DNA of 64,000 bases, taken from positions 124,001 through 188,000 of the forward strand of contig CACYYD010000001.1 in NCBI GenBank assembly GCA_902778585.1, read 5' to 3'. The position numbers and the translations under genes were made by a program. The notes below the pieces were generated by a model, which saw only the letters and a program-made list of their open reading frames with translations, had not been told where the DNA came from and made no database searches. Shown piece after piece: positions 54,152 through 62,872 of this stretch; position 1 is the first letter of the stretch; every line of letters begins with the position of its first letter. Source of the DNA: an uncultured Eubacteriales bacterium (lineage in GTDB: Bacteria > Bacillota > Clostridia > Peptostreptococcales > Anaerovoracaceae).

Positions 54152-54583
54152 ATGTTCTTAGGCACTTACCAAAACACAATAGACAACAAGAACCGGATGA
54201 TAGTTCCCGCAAAGTTCAGGGACCAGCTGGGCGGTAAGTGCATGCTCACGAAGGGCTTTGACGAATGCCTCTACATCTACACGATGCAGGACTTCGAAGA
54301 GATGGCGGCAAAGCTGGCGGGACTCCCGCAGTCAGATGCAGACTTCCGTGAGTTTATAAGAGACTTCTTCGGAAATTCCGTACTGTGTGAACTCGACTCG
54401 CAGGGCAGGATCCTGATCCCGCAGAACCTCAGGGACTATGCGCATATCACAAAGGATCTCGTCACCACAGGCGCCATGAACAAAGTGGAGATATGGAGCG
54501 CCGAGACCAGAGAAGAATTCGACATGGCCGGAAAGATGAAGGACAGCAACTTCACAGACAAGCTGAGAGAATTCAGCATCTAG
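54152..54583 (+). CDS. mraZ: Transcriptional regulator MraZ
   Basis: A 143-residue protein of two AbrB/SpoVT-like half-domains. The conserved N-terminus is [22 protein letters not shown], seen as two short blocks, and the second repeat holds [17 protein letters not shown]. MraZ forms rings that bind repeats upstream of the dcw cluster and repress it. The start is fixed by the family N-terminus although no ribosome site is visible. It is the first gene of the cluster. Confidence 0.95.
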   Translation: MFLGTYQNTIDNKNRMIVPAKFRDQLGGKCMLTKGFDECLYIYTMQDFEEMAAKLAGLPQSDADFREFIRDFFGNSVLCELDSQGRILIPQNLRDYAHITKDLVTTGAMNKVEIWSAETREEFDMAGKMKDSNFTDKLREFSI

Positions 54584-54594
54584 AAAGGGCTCTC

Positions 54595-55527
54595 ATGGAT
54601 TTTGAACACGTACCCGTACTGTTTAACGAGGTGATTGAAGCCCTGAATATAAGACCGGACGGCATATACGTAGACGGCACGGTCGGCGGAGGCGGGCATT
54701 CCGAGGGAATATGCAAAAGGCTTTCATCCGAAGGAATGCTGGTAGCTGTTGACAGGGACACAGAAGCCCTGGCAGCGGCAGGACGGAGACTTGAAGGCTA
54801 TGAGTGCAGAAAAGAATTCGTCCATGCCAACTACAGCGACACTGAGGCGATAGCCGCAGCCGCAGGACAGAAGGTGCAGGGGATACTCCTCGATCTGGGA
54901 GTCAGCTCGTACCAGCTGGACAATCCGGAAAGAGGTTTCTCGTACATGCAGGACGCTCCACTAGATATGAGGATGGATGCCTCGGACAGGTTCACGGCAT
55001 ATGACATCATAAACGGCTACAGCAGGGATGACCTGACAAGGATCATCAGAGACTACGGCGAAGAACGCTGGGCATCGCGGATAGCGGAATTCATAGTCCG
55101 CGAAAGAGCAGGATCTCCGATAGATACAACCGGAAGGCTGACCGAGATCATAAAGGCCGCGATACCGGCAAAGGCCAGAAGGACAGGACCTCATCCGGCA
55201 AAGAGGACCTTCCAGGCGATAAGGATCGAGGTAAATGACGAACTCGGACACCTGAGGGAAGCCGTTGAGAAACTTCCGGATCTCCTCGAAAGCGGCGGCA
55301 GGATAGCGATAATAACCTTCCACTCGCTTGAGGACAGAATAGTAAAAACCGAATTCGAAAGGCGGCTCGACCCGTGCATCTGCCCAAAGGAACTTCCGGT
55401 ATGTGTATGCGGAAGAGTGGCAGACGTAAAGAGGGTAACAAGAAAACCGATAATCCCGTCTGATGAAGAGACGGAAAGCAACCCGAGGGCAAGAAGCGCA
55501 AAGCTGAGAGTCCTGGAAAAACTTTAA
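54595..55527 (+). CDS. rsmH: 16S rRNA (cytosine-1402-N4)-methyltransferase RsmH
   Basis: A 310-residue SAM-dependent methyltransferase. [14 protein letters not shown] near residue 24 is the SAM site, [12 protein letters not shown] follows near residue 98, and [12 protein letters not shown] and [10 protein letters not shown] are later family blocks. The open frame starts much earlier, at 54493, but family length and the GAAAGGG at 54584 place the start at the ATG at 54595. It lies in the usual place after mraZ. Confidence 0.95.
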   Translation: MDFEHVPVLFNEVIEALNIRPDGIYVDGTVGGGGHSEGICKRLSSEGMLVAVDRDTEALAAAGRRLEGYECRKEFVHANYSDTEAIAAAAGQKVQGILLDLGVSSYQLDNPERGFSYMQDAPLDMRMDASDRFTAYDIINGYSRDDLTRIIRDYGEERWASRIAEFIVRERAGSPIDTTGRLTEIIKAAIPAKARRTGPHPAKRTFQAIRIEVNDELGHLREAVEKLPDLLESGGRIAIITFHSLEDRIVKTEFERRLDPCICPKELPVCVCGRVADVKRVTRKPIIPSDEETESNPRARSAKLRVLEKL

Positions 55528-55564
55528 AACACAGACACACACTTCAAAGGCAAACGGTGCAGAG

Positions 55565-55924
55565 ATGAACAGCAGAGCAGAGAGGATAAGAGCAGACAGG
55601 AGAAAAGCGGACAGACGCAGTGCTGTCAGGATCCTGTCGGTGATCATAATCGGAATATTCGTACTCGTCGGAATGAGATCGTATGCTGCCATCATACAGC
55701 ATGAAAACAACACTCTCATAGAGCAGAACGAATACCTGCAGGCCGAGATAGACTCGCTCAGCAGCCAGATCACAGCGGAGACAAGGGTCACCAGGATCGA
55801 GAAGGTCGCGACGGAGCAGTACGGCATGGTATATCCTTCGACGGAAAATTGCGTCACGCTCAGCGCGGAGACACCGGATGCACAGAATCTCGCTTCCGTG
55901 ATCAGGAGTGAAGCATATAACTAG
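55565..55924 (+). CDS. ftsL: Cell division protein FtsL
   Basis: A 119-residue bitopic protein: a strongly basic cytoplasmic tail (1-22), one membrane helix (about 23-43, ILSVIIIGIFVLVG), and a coiled coil with HENNTLIEQNEYLQAEIDSL. Sequence is poorly conserved in this family; size, topology and position between rsmH and the PBP gene give the name. It would join DivIB and DivIC in the divisome. A terminator follows, which separates it from the rest of the cluster. Confidence 0.85.
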   Translation: MNSRAERIRADRRKADRRSAVRILSVIIIGIFVLVGMRSYAAIIQHENNTLIEQNEYLQAEIDSLSSQITAETRVTRIEKVATEQYGMVYPSTENCVTLSAETPDAQNLASVIRSEAYN

Positions 55925-55945
55925 TATTTATCAGCGACTGTAAGG

Positions 55946-55981
55946 TGCCACTGATCCGTATCCGGCTCGGTGGCATTTTTT
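55946..55981 (+). terminator. Terminator inside the dcw cluster, after ftsL
   Basis: TGCCAC at 55946-55951 pairs with GTGGCA at 55970-55975, followed by six T. It splits the cluster into two transcription units. Confidence 0.75.
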
Positions 55982-56035
55982 ATAGAAGCGAGTCGCCTAA
56001 ATAATGTATTTGGCTTTAAAAACCGCTACTATATA

Positions 56036-56044
56036 TGGTATACT
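56036..56044 (+). promoter_or_regulatory. Extended -10 promoter of the PBP-mraY-murD unit
   Basis: TGGTATACT is an extended -10 box (TGnTATACT), with TTTAAA 18 bases before TATACT as a weak -35. Confidence 0.55.
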
Positions 56045-56076
56045 GTATCGGTATATTTTTGTCCTGAAGGGGAAAG

Positions 56077-58113
56077 ATGAAAGCAGACAGAAAAAGGGAA
56101 AAGATACGCAGGCTGGCACTGGAGGCAAACACCGGTGTCATCACCAGTAAAAACCGCAACAGGCTTGCGGCCGGTTTTGCTGTTCTTCTTCTTGCCATCT
56201 TTGCGCTGATATTCCGGCTGGGATACTGGCAGATATATAAATCCGACGAACTCAAGGTGATGGCCATAGACATGCAGAAGGTCGACACCGAGATAGACCC
56301 TGTCAGAGGCGCTATATATGACTCCCGCATGAACACGCTCGCGGAGACCGTTACGGAGTACGAGCTTTATGCGTATACCCAGTTCCTGTACAAGGACGAA
56401 GGCGTAAGTTCGGATGACAAGGCGAAGGCTGTCCTCAGGCTCTCTGAGATCACTGGAAGGGATCCTGCCGAGATGCAGCAGCTCCTTGAAGGCGAGGAGA
56501 ATCTCGTTCTGATAGGCGAGGGACTTACCAGGGAGCAGGTGGAAAAAGCACAGGAAGAATTCGGCGGAGACGTCATAGTAAAGACAAGGGCGGCCAGATA
56601 TTATCCTAACGGCGCGTTCGCGGCGCAGGTCCTCGGAGGAGTCAATTCGGAAAACTCTGGACGCTCAGGACTTGAATACGAATACAACTCGTCACTCGCC
56701 GGTGTCAAGGGAAGGGCCGTAAGGACCACTGACAGCAACGGAGACACTCTGTCAAACAGCAAGACGAGATACTATAAGGCCCAGGACGGCTACGGCATAG
56801 TAACTACGATCGACTCGGTAATTCAGCACTTTGTTGAGGATGCCCTGGAGAAAGGCATGAAGCGTACAGGAGCTGATGCCATAACCTGCATCGTCATGGA
56901 GCCTAAGACAGGCAACATACTTGCTCTGGCGACCACTCCGGAGTATGACCCGAACAACTCCTCACAGCCATCTGATCCTGCAGAGCTCGAAGCTTTCAAA
57001 GCCATGACTGACCAGGAACAGACGGACTATCTCAGCAATATGTGGAAGATAAACGCCGTGAGCGACGTGTATGAGCCGGGATCGACATTCAAGCTCATAG
57101 CTGCCGCGGCGGCCCTCGAATCCGGTCATGCCAATGACAGTTCGACATATACCTGCAAGGGCGGAATAAAGGTCGATGACTACTACCTAAGGTGTCTGCA
57201 TACGCATGGAAAGCAGACTCTCAAGGAGGCAGTCGGAAACTCGTGCAACCCGGCACTTGCCCAGGTAGCTCTGGACATGGGAGCCGAGACTTTCTACAAC
57301 TACATAGATCTTTTCGGATTCTGCGACCAGACCGGAGTTGACCTCCCGGGTGAAGGTTACTCGATCGTAAAGGACCCTTCGACCATGGGAAATGTAGATC
57401 TCGCGACTACAGGCTACGGCCAGGGAATCGCGATAACTCCGCTCCAGATACTCTGCGCGGTCAACAGCCTCGGAAACGGCGGAGTCCTGATGAAGCCTAA
57501 GATCGTCAGCAAGATAGTCGATTCCAACGGCAACACCGTAGAAGAGATGAAGGACGTCGCTGTGAGGCAGGTAGTGTCCGAAGATACCGCGGCAAAGATG
57601 TGCGACATAATGGAATATTATGTTTCCGATGCGGGCGGAACAACAGCTTATGTGCCGGGCTTCAGACTCGGCGGAAAGACCGGTACCGCGAACCGTGTAT
57701 CCGGCAGATCATACAGCAGCGAAACAAATACGTCCTTCGTGGTCATGGCACCAATGGACGATCCTGCAATATCGATGATCTGCATAGTGTACAGACCTAG
57801 AAAGGTACAGTACGGTGCTTACACCGCAGGACCTATCGTAAAGGAGATCAGCGAGAAGACCCTTGAATATCTGGGTGTTGAGCGCAAGTACACAGAGGAA
57901 GAAGAAAAGAAATCAAAGAAAGAACTCGTAAAGGTGCCTGACATCACCGGAATGGACAGCGCTGATGCCATCAGGAACCTCGAGCTGAACAAACTGAAAT
58001 ATACAGTAATGCCTGAGGATCAGAAGGGGCAGTCCTTCGTGGTAGTAGACCAGTATCCTAAGGCGGGCACAAAGGTGGAAAAGAATTCGATCGTATATAT
58101 CTACAGCGAGTGA
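56077..58113 (+). CDS. Class B penicillin-binding protein with PASTA domain (PBP2B/SpoVD type)
   Basis: A 678-residue transpeptidase. One membrane helix (about 28-50) is followed by a dimerisation domain (about 55-230). The catalytic domain has Ser336 in PGSTFK, SCN at 389-391 and KTG at 534-536. A single C-terminal PASTA domain (about 615-678) begins VPDITGMDSADAI. It cross-links septal or spore-cortex peptidoglycan with FtsW; the PASTA domain fits both division PBP2B and SpoVD. It starts a new transcript after the terminator behind ftsL. Confidence 0.92.
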   Translation: MKADRKREKIRRLALEANTGVITSKNRNRLAAGFAVLLLAIFALIFRLGYWQIYKSDELKVMAIDMQKVDTEIDPVRGAIYDSRMNTLAETVTEYELYAYTQFLYKDEGVSSDDKAKAVLRLSEITGRDPAEMQQLLEGEENLVLIGEGLTREQVEKAQEEFGGDVIVKTRAARYYPNGAFAAQVLGGVNSENSGRSGLEYEYNSSLAGVKGRAVRTTDSNGDTLSNSKTRYYKAQDGYGIVTTIDSVIQHFVEDALEKGMKRTGADAITCIVMEPKTGNILALATTPEYDPNNSSQPSDPAELEAFKAMTDQEQTDYLSNMWKINAVSDVYEPGSTFKLIAAAAALESGHANDSSTYTCKGGIKVDDYYLRCLHTHGKQTLKEAVGNSCNPALAQVALDMGAETFYNYIDLFGFCDQTGVDLPGEGYSIVKDPSTMGNVDLATTGYGQGIAITPLQILCAVNSLGNGGVLMKPKIVSKIVDSNGNTVEEMKDVAVRQVVSEDTAAKMCDIMEYYVSDAGGTTAYVPGFRLGGKTGTANRVSGRSYSSETNTSFVVMAPMDDPAISMICIVYRPRKVQYGAYTAGPIVKEISEKTLEYLGVERKYTEEEEKKSKKELVKVPDITGMDSADAIRNLELNKLKYTVMPEDQKGQSFVVVDQYPKAGTKVEKNSIVYIYSE

Positions 58114-58146
58114 TATCTACGGCAGAACGGAGAGCAGACAGAGAAA

Positions 58147-59133
58147 ATGATACACAGTCACGGAATCGCAGCATATGCACTTATAGCAGCAATCGCTTTC
58201 GCAGTTTCAATGCTGGTGACGGCGAGGATGATACCGCTTCTCAAGGAGAAGCAGTTCGGCCAGTTCATACGTGAGGAGGGACCTCAGGCACATCTCAGCA
58301 AGGCCGGGACTCCTACCATGGGCGGAATAGCGTTCGTTCTGGGTATCACGGTCGCCATCGTGGTGAGCATGTTTATGCCGGGCAGCGATACTACGGGGAA
58401 GATCGCTATACTCCTGAGCATGTTCGCTTTCGGAGCGATAGGATTCATCGACGACTACAATAAGGTAGCCAAAAAGCAGAACGAGGGTCTTACACCGAAG
58501 CAGAAACTCGTGCTTCAGGCAGTGTTCGGTCTTGCTCTTGCCGTCTTCATGATGGTAAAGGAGGGCACCACGATGCTCATACCGTTTATCGGAAAGACTG
58601 TCGATATCGGACTGTTCTACATACCGTTCGTGATGTTCATCGAAGTCGCCATGGCCAATGCCGTAAACCTTACGGACGGCCTTGACGGGCTGGCATCTAG
58701 CACTTCGGCCATAGTTGCATGCACCTTTGCCGTGATAGGCATGACTGTGGGCAGCGGAAACGAAGCGATGGCAGTGGCAGGACAGGCTGTATTTGGCAGC
58801 CTGCTGGGATTCCTGCTCTACAACCATTATCCGGCAAAGATATTCATGGGAGACACGGGCTCTATGGCTCTCGGCGGCGTGCTGTCGGCAATGGCCATAG
58901 TCGGACATATGGAGTGGCTGCTCCCTATAGCAGGCCTCATCTATGTCATTGAGGCTCTCTCAGTCATCATACAGGTAACATATTTCAAAAAGACCGGCGG
59001 CAAAAGAATATTCAGAATGGCGCCGATACATCATCACTTTGAGCTCGGCGGATGGCACGAGACCAAAGTAGTAAGGGTGTTCTGCCTTTTCACTCTGGTG
59101 TGCTGCATCATAGCCTGGCTCTCAGTCAGATAA
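58147..59133 (+). CDS. mraY: Phospho-N-acetylmuramoyl-pentapeptide-transferase
   Basis: A 328-residue, ten-helix enzyme that makes lipid I from UDP-MurNAc-pentapeptide and undecaprenyl phosphate. Family signatures are GTPTMGGIAF near residue 56, FIDDYNKV with the metal-binding aspartates near residue 100, NLTDGLDGLA near residue 176, and RMAPIHHHFELGGW at the end. It directly follows the PBP gene, where other genomes have murE and murF in between. Confidence 0.96.
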   Translation: MIHSHGIAAYALIAAIAFAVSMLVTARMIPLLKEKQFGQFIREEGPQAHLSKAGTPTMGGIAFVLGITVAIVVSMFMPGSDTTGKIAILLSMFAFGAIGFIDDYNKVAKKQNEGLTPKQKLVLQAVFGLALAVFMMVKEGTTMLIPFIGKTVDIGLFYIPFVMFIEVAMANAVNLTDGLDGLASSTSAIVACTFAVIGMTVGSGNEAMAVAGQAVFGSLLGFLLYNHYPAKIFMGDTGSMALGGVLSAMAIVGHMEWLLPIAGLIYVIEALSVIIQVTYFKKTGGKRIFRMAPIHHHFELGGWHETKVVRVFCLFTLVCCIIAWLSVR

Positions 59134-59156
59134 AACAAAAAGAGGGATAAAGTGAA

Positions 59157-60542
59157 ATGAAACGAGGAACAGAATACAAGCAGATACTGAAGGGAAGAAG
59201 AGTCCTTGTGGTAGGGCTCGGAAAATCCGGAAAGGCTGCCGCCAGAGCTCTCAAAGGAGCGGGCGCGATCGTGGAGGTCCAGGATTCGCAGACGGCAGAC
59301 AAGCTGGATACGCAGTTCCTGCAGTACATGCAGAATGAAGAGATCAGGTCGTACCTCGGCACAAAGCCCGAGGATATGACGGCATACGACATGCTCGTGC
59401 TGAGCCCGGGCGTGCCGCCTGCACTTGATTACATAGAAGAGGCACGCAAAGCCGGAACTGAGATAATAGGCGAGCTCGAACTTGCCTACAGAGTCGGAGA
59501 AGGCCATTTTATCGCCATTACAGGCACAAACGGCAAGACAACGACAACTACACTGGTAGGTGAGATATTCAAGGCTGCAGGGCTTAATACGGCCGTTGTA
59601 GGCAACATCGGAGAACCTGTAGTAGCAGCGGCGGACGGAAGCACGGAGGACGACTGGCTCATCACTGAGGTATCGTCGTTCCAGCTCGAGACCGTCTCTG
59701 AGTTCAGACCTGAAGTCTCTGCGATACTGAATCTCACGCCTGACCATCTCAACAGACACGGAAGCATGGAGGCTTACGGACAGGCTAAGGCGAGAATAGC
59801 GGCAAAACAGACTGAAGACGATTTCATGATCATCAATCTGGACGATCCTCAGGCATATGCGCTTTCAAAGGATACCGCCGCAAAGGTCATACCTTTCAGC
59901 AGAAAGGAAGAACCGGAGACCGGAGCATATCTTGACGATACAAGCATTATCGTTAAAGACCTTGACGGCAGGAAGCATTTCATTTGTGACAGGTCCGATC
60001 TCAGGATCATAGGCAACCACAACGTAGAAAACGTGCTGGCAGCAGCTGCTATTGCATTCTATGCAGGCATTGATCCTGAGGTGATCTCGGCTTCGATCAA
60101 GGAATTCCCGGGCGTAGAGCACAGGATCGAATTCTGCGGAAGAGTGGACGATGTTGATTATTACAATGACTCGAAGGGCACCAATGTAGATGCTGCAGTC
60201 ATAGCACTCAAAGCCCTCGAAAACGGCATCATCCTCATAGCCGGCGGCGATGCCAAGAGCCAGGACTTTACAGAGCTGGCAAACCATTTTGACGGATGCG
60301 TAGAGGCACTCGTCCTTCTCGGAAGAGACGCTTACATGATAGAAGAAGCCGCCAGAAAGGCCGGTTTTACGAATATCTATAACTGCAAGGACATGCCGGA
60401 GTGCGTTCGCAAGGCAGCAGAGCTTGCAAGACCGGGAGAAAAGGTACTTCTCTCACCGGCATGTGCAAGCTGGGATATGTACGATAATTTTGAGCAGAGA
60501 GGCAGACACTTCAAGCAATGCATAAGGGAGATGCTGAGGTAA
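59157..60542 (+). CDS. murD: UDP-N-acetylmuramoyl-L-alanine--D-glutamate ligase
   Basis: A 461-residue Mur ligase adding D-glutamate to UDP-MurNAc-L-alanine in the cytoplasm. The N-terminal Rossmann part has VLVVGLGKSGKAAA, the ATP loop is GTNGKTTTTTLVG near residue 123, NLTPDHLNRHG follows, and the C-terminal domain has NDSKGTNVDA. Length is normal. The last 25 bases overlap the possible ftsW start. Confidence 0.96.
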   Translation: MKRGTEYKQILKGRRVLVVGLGKSGKAAARALKGAGAIVEVQDSQTADKLDTQFLQYMQNEEIRSYLGTKPEDMTAYDMLVLSPGVPPALDYIEEARKAGTEIIGELELAYRVGEGHFIAITGTNGKTTTTTLVGEIFKAAGLNTAVVGNIGEPVVAAADGSTEDDWLITEVSSFQLETVSEFRPEVSAILNLTPDHLNRHGSMEAYGQAKARIAAKQTEDDFMIINLDDPQAYALSKDTAAKVIPFSRKEEPETGAYLDDTSIIVKDLDGRKHFICDRSDLRIIGNHNVENVLAAAAIAFYAGIDPEVISASIKEFPGVEHRIEFCGRVDDVDYYNDSKGTNVDAAVIALKALENGIILIAGGDAKSQDFTELANHFDGCVEALVLLGRDAYMIEEAARKAGFTNIYNCKDMPECVRKAAELARPGEKVLLSPACASWDMYDNFEQRGRHFKQCIREMLR

Positions 60543-61771
60543 AAAAACTGAGCAGAGCCGAAAAAGCCGAAAGGCGCAGAGCCATCAGAAACGACAGAAG
60601 AGGAAAGAATAAAAAGCAGAAGACTTCTGTCACACAGGAAGCGAAAAGCTTCGGGCGCGGACTCGGCAGGGTAATAGGCGGCTACGACTTCGGAGTAGTC
60701 GTGCTTGTTATGCTTCTTTCTCTTTTCGGAGTTGCGATGGTATTCAGCGCGGGCTACTACCAGACCATCAATTCACCTACGCCTAATCCGACATACTATC
60801 TGGTAAGGCAGCTTATCTGGGTGAGTTCGGGATTCCTGATAATGCTGATAGTCGCCAATATCGACTATCACAGGTATATGAAAGTAAGCGGTGCGATCAT
60901 GGCTCTGAGCGTGGCGCTCCTCGTCGTGGTAATCCTTACGAGTTCCACGGTAGGAGGAGCTCAGCGAGGCATTTACATCGTCGGTGTCGGAGTCACTCCG
61001 AGTGAGTTCTCCAAGGTCGCTATGATCCTGTTCACGTCATGCTATCTCATAAAGGATCCATCAAACATAAGGACGGCGAAGGGGCTAGCCGTACTGATCG
61101 CGGTAATGGCAGTGCACTTCTTCCTGATCGTAGAGCAGCCTAACCTCTCTACGGCTATCGTAATCGTTGCCATCATGATAGCTCTAATGCTGGTTGCCGG
61201 ACTGAATCTGGCGTTCCTGATACTTCCGCTCGCAGCCGGCGTTGCGGGTTATTTCTACATCATGACAGCCAAGACACCTGAACACTGGTACAACAGGATC
61301 TCGAGCTTCATGGATCCGTTTGCGGACAGGCAGGGAACCGGTTATCAGGTGACACAGGGACTCATAGCTCTCGGAAACGGAGGGATCAAGGGACTCGGCT
61401 TCGGACGGAGCGTTGCTAAGAACCTCTATCTGCCAGAGCCTCAGAATGACTTTATTCTTGCCGTTATAGGCGAGGAACTCGGATATATAGGGATCGTGGT
61501 ACTGATGCTGGTCTATATAGTCCTGCTTTTCAGGATATTCATGGTAGCGCTCAGGGCAAAGGACAGACTGGGCTTTTACATCGCGACGGGAGTCGGAGTA
61601 ATGCTCGGGCTCCAGGTCATCATAAATGTGGCCGTAGTTACCTCATCCATGCCTGCGACAGGTATCACTCTTCCGTTCATAAGCTACGGAGGCACATCGA
61701 TATGGTCATTCATGATAGCCACCGGACTTGTTCTGAATGTTTCAAAAAAGCGAAGGTCTGAATTGCAATGA
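60518..61771 (+). CDS. ftsW: Lipid II polymerase / division protein FtsW
   Basis: A 417-residue SEDS-family protein with ten helices after a very basic N-terminal tail of about 50 residues. The family motif GVGVTPSEFSKVAMI is near residue 155, EQPNLSTA follows, and NDFILAVIGEELG and PFISYGGTS are the later signatures. It polymerises lipid II together with the class B PBP encoded upstream. The ATG at 60518 has no good ribosome site and overlaps murD by 25 bases; a non-ATG start shortly after murD is possible. Confidence 0.93.
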   Translation: MHKGDAEVKKLSRAEKAERRRAIRNDRRGKNKKQKTSVTQEAKSFGRGLGRVIGGYDFGVVVLVMLLSLFGVAMVFSAGYYQTINSPTPNPTYYLVRQLIWVSSGFLIMLIVANIDYHRYMKVSGAIMALSVALLVVVILTSSTVGGAQRGIYIVGVGVTPSEFSKVAMILFTSCYLIKDPSNIRTAKGLAVLIAVMAVHFFLIVEQPNLSTAIVIVAIMIALMLVAGLNLAFLILPLAAGVAGYFYIMTAKTPEHWYNRISSFMDPFADRQGTGYQVTQGLIALGNGGIKGLGFGRSVAKNLYLPEPQNDFILAVIGEELGYIGIVVLMLVYIVLLFRIFMVALRAKDRLGFYIATGVGVMLGLQVIINVAVVTSSMPATGITLPFISYGGTSIWSFMIATGLVLNVSKKRRSELQ

Positions 61772-62868
61772 AAATAGTTCTTACAGGAGGATGCACGGGC
61801 GGACACATCTACCCGGCATTGGCGATAGGCGATAAATTCAGAGCAGAGGATCCGTCCTCTGAAGTTATTTATGTTGCAAAGGGAGAGGATCTTGAGCGTC
61901 AGATAATCCCGGCTCACGGATACGAACTCCTTGAAGTGGATTCCACATGGTTTGAGAGAAGCGATCCGGCCAGGATGTTGGTCACGCTCAGAAGGACCAT
62001 GAACGGCAGGCGCTCAGCCATAAAGATAATGAAAAAATTCAGGCCTGATGCGGTCATAAGCACGGGCAGCTTCGTAAGCGTACCGGTCGTACTGGCAGCC
62101 AACAGGCTGGGTATCCCGGTATATATACATGAGCAGAACGGCTTCCCGGGAATATCCAACAGGATAGCTGCGATGAAAGCCAGGAAGGTATTCCTCGGCT
62201 TCGAATCAGCCCGCGAACACTTCAAAAGACAAGACAATATAGTGTACAGCGGAAACCCAGTCAGAGCGGAATTTGACGGCAGAGACAAGGCTGCTGACAG
62301 GGAGGCTCTTGGGATCCCGGCGGATGATCTGGTCATCCTCGTGTTCGGCGGAAGCCTCGGATCCGAGACGACCAACATGGTGGGCGAGACCATCGCGAGG
62401 GAGTATGCCGGAAGACCGGGATATACGGTCATCTGGGGAACCGGAAAGGAGTACTACGAAGAGATCAGCGCTCGCCTGAAGGAGGAAGGCTTTGCGCCTG
62501 ACAATGTCAGGATAAGCGCGTATATAAGCGACATGCCTGCCCAGCTCTCAGCATGCGACATCATCGTCAGCAGGAGCGGTGCTCTTTCTACCGCGGAGAC
62601 TACGATGGCAGGACGTGCGGCGATATTTATCCCGTCGCCTAACGTGACCGCCGACCATCAGTATTACAACGCTAAGGCAGTTGCAGATGCGGGCGGCGCC
62701 GTGATCGTGAGAGAATCCGGCGATGTCGCGGGAAGAGTGCTCTCCATAGTCAGAGAGCTCGACGCTGACAGAGGCATGATAAAAACGATGTCCGAGAAGA
62801 GCCGCAGTGTAGCCCCCGTCGATGCCACGGATATCATTTACAGGACGGTAATGGAGACTTACAGGTAG
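61768..62868 (+). CDS. murG: UDP-N-acetylglucosamine transferase MurG
   Basis: A 366-residue GT-B glycosyltransferase that turns lipid I into lipid II at the inner membrane face. The N-terminal glycine loop is GGCTGGHIYPALAI, a variant of the usual GGTGGH with one extra residue. HEQNGFPGISNR is the acceptor region, FGGSLGSE follows, and SRSGALSTAET is the UDP-sugar site. It overlaps ftsW by ATGA, so the two are coupled. Confidence 0.95.
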   Translation: MKIVLTGGCTGGHIYPALAIGDKFRAEDPSSEVIYVAKGEDLERQIIPAHGYELLEVDSTWFERSDPARMLVTLRRTMNGRRSAIKIMKKFRPDAVISTGSFVSVPVVLAANRLGIPVYIHEQNGFPGISNRIAAMKARKVFLGFESAREHFKRQDNIVYSGNPVRAEFDGRDKAADREALGIPADDLVILVFGGSLGSETTNMVGETIAREYAGRPGYTVIWGTGKEYYEEISARLKEEGFAPDNVRISAYISDMPAQLSACDIIVSRSGALSTAETTMAGRAAIFIPSPNVTADHQYYNAKAVADAGGAVIVRESGDVAGRVLSIVRELDADRGMIKTMSEKSRSVAPVDATDIIYRTVMETYR

Positions 62869-62872
62869 AGGA

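Noticed and set aside
54493..54594. Longer rsmH starting at 54493
   Set aside because: The extra 34 residues overlap mraZ in another frame, are not in the family, and the ATG at 54595 has its own ribosome site.
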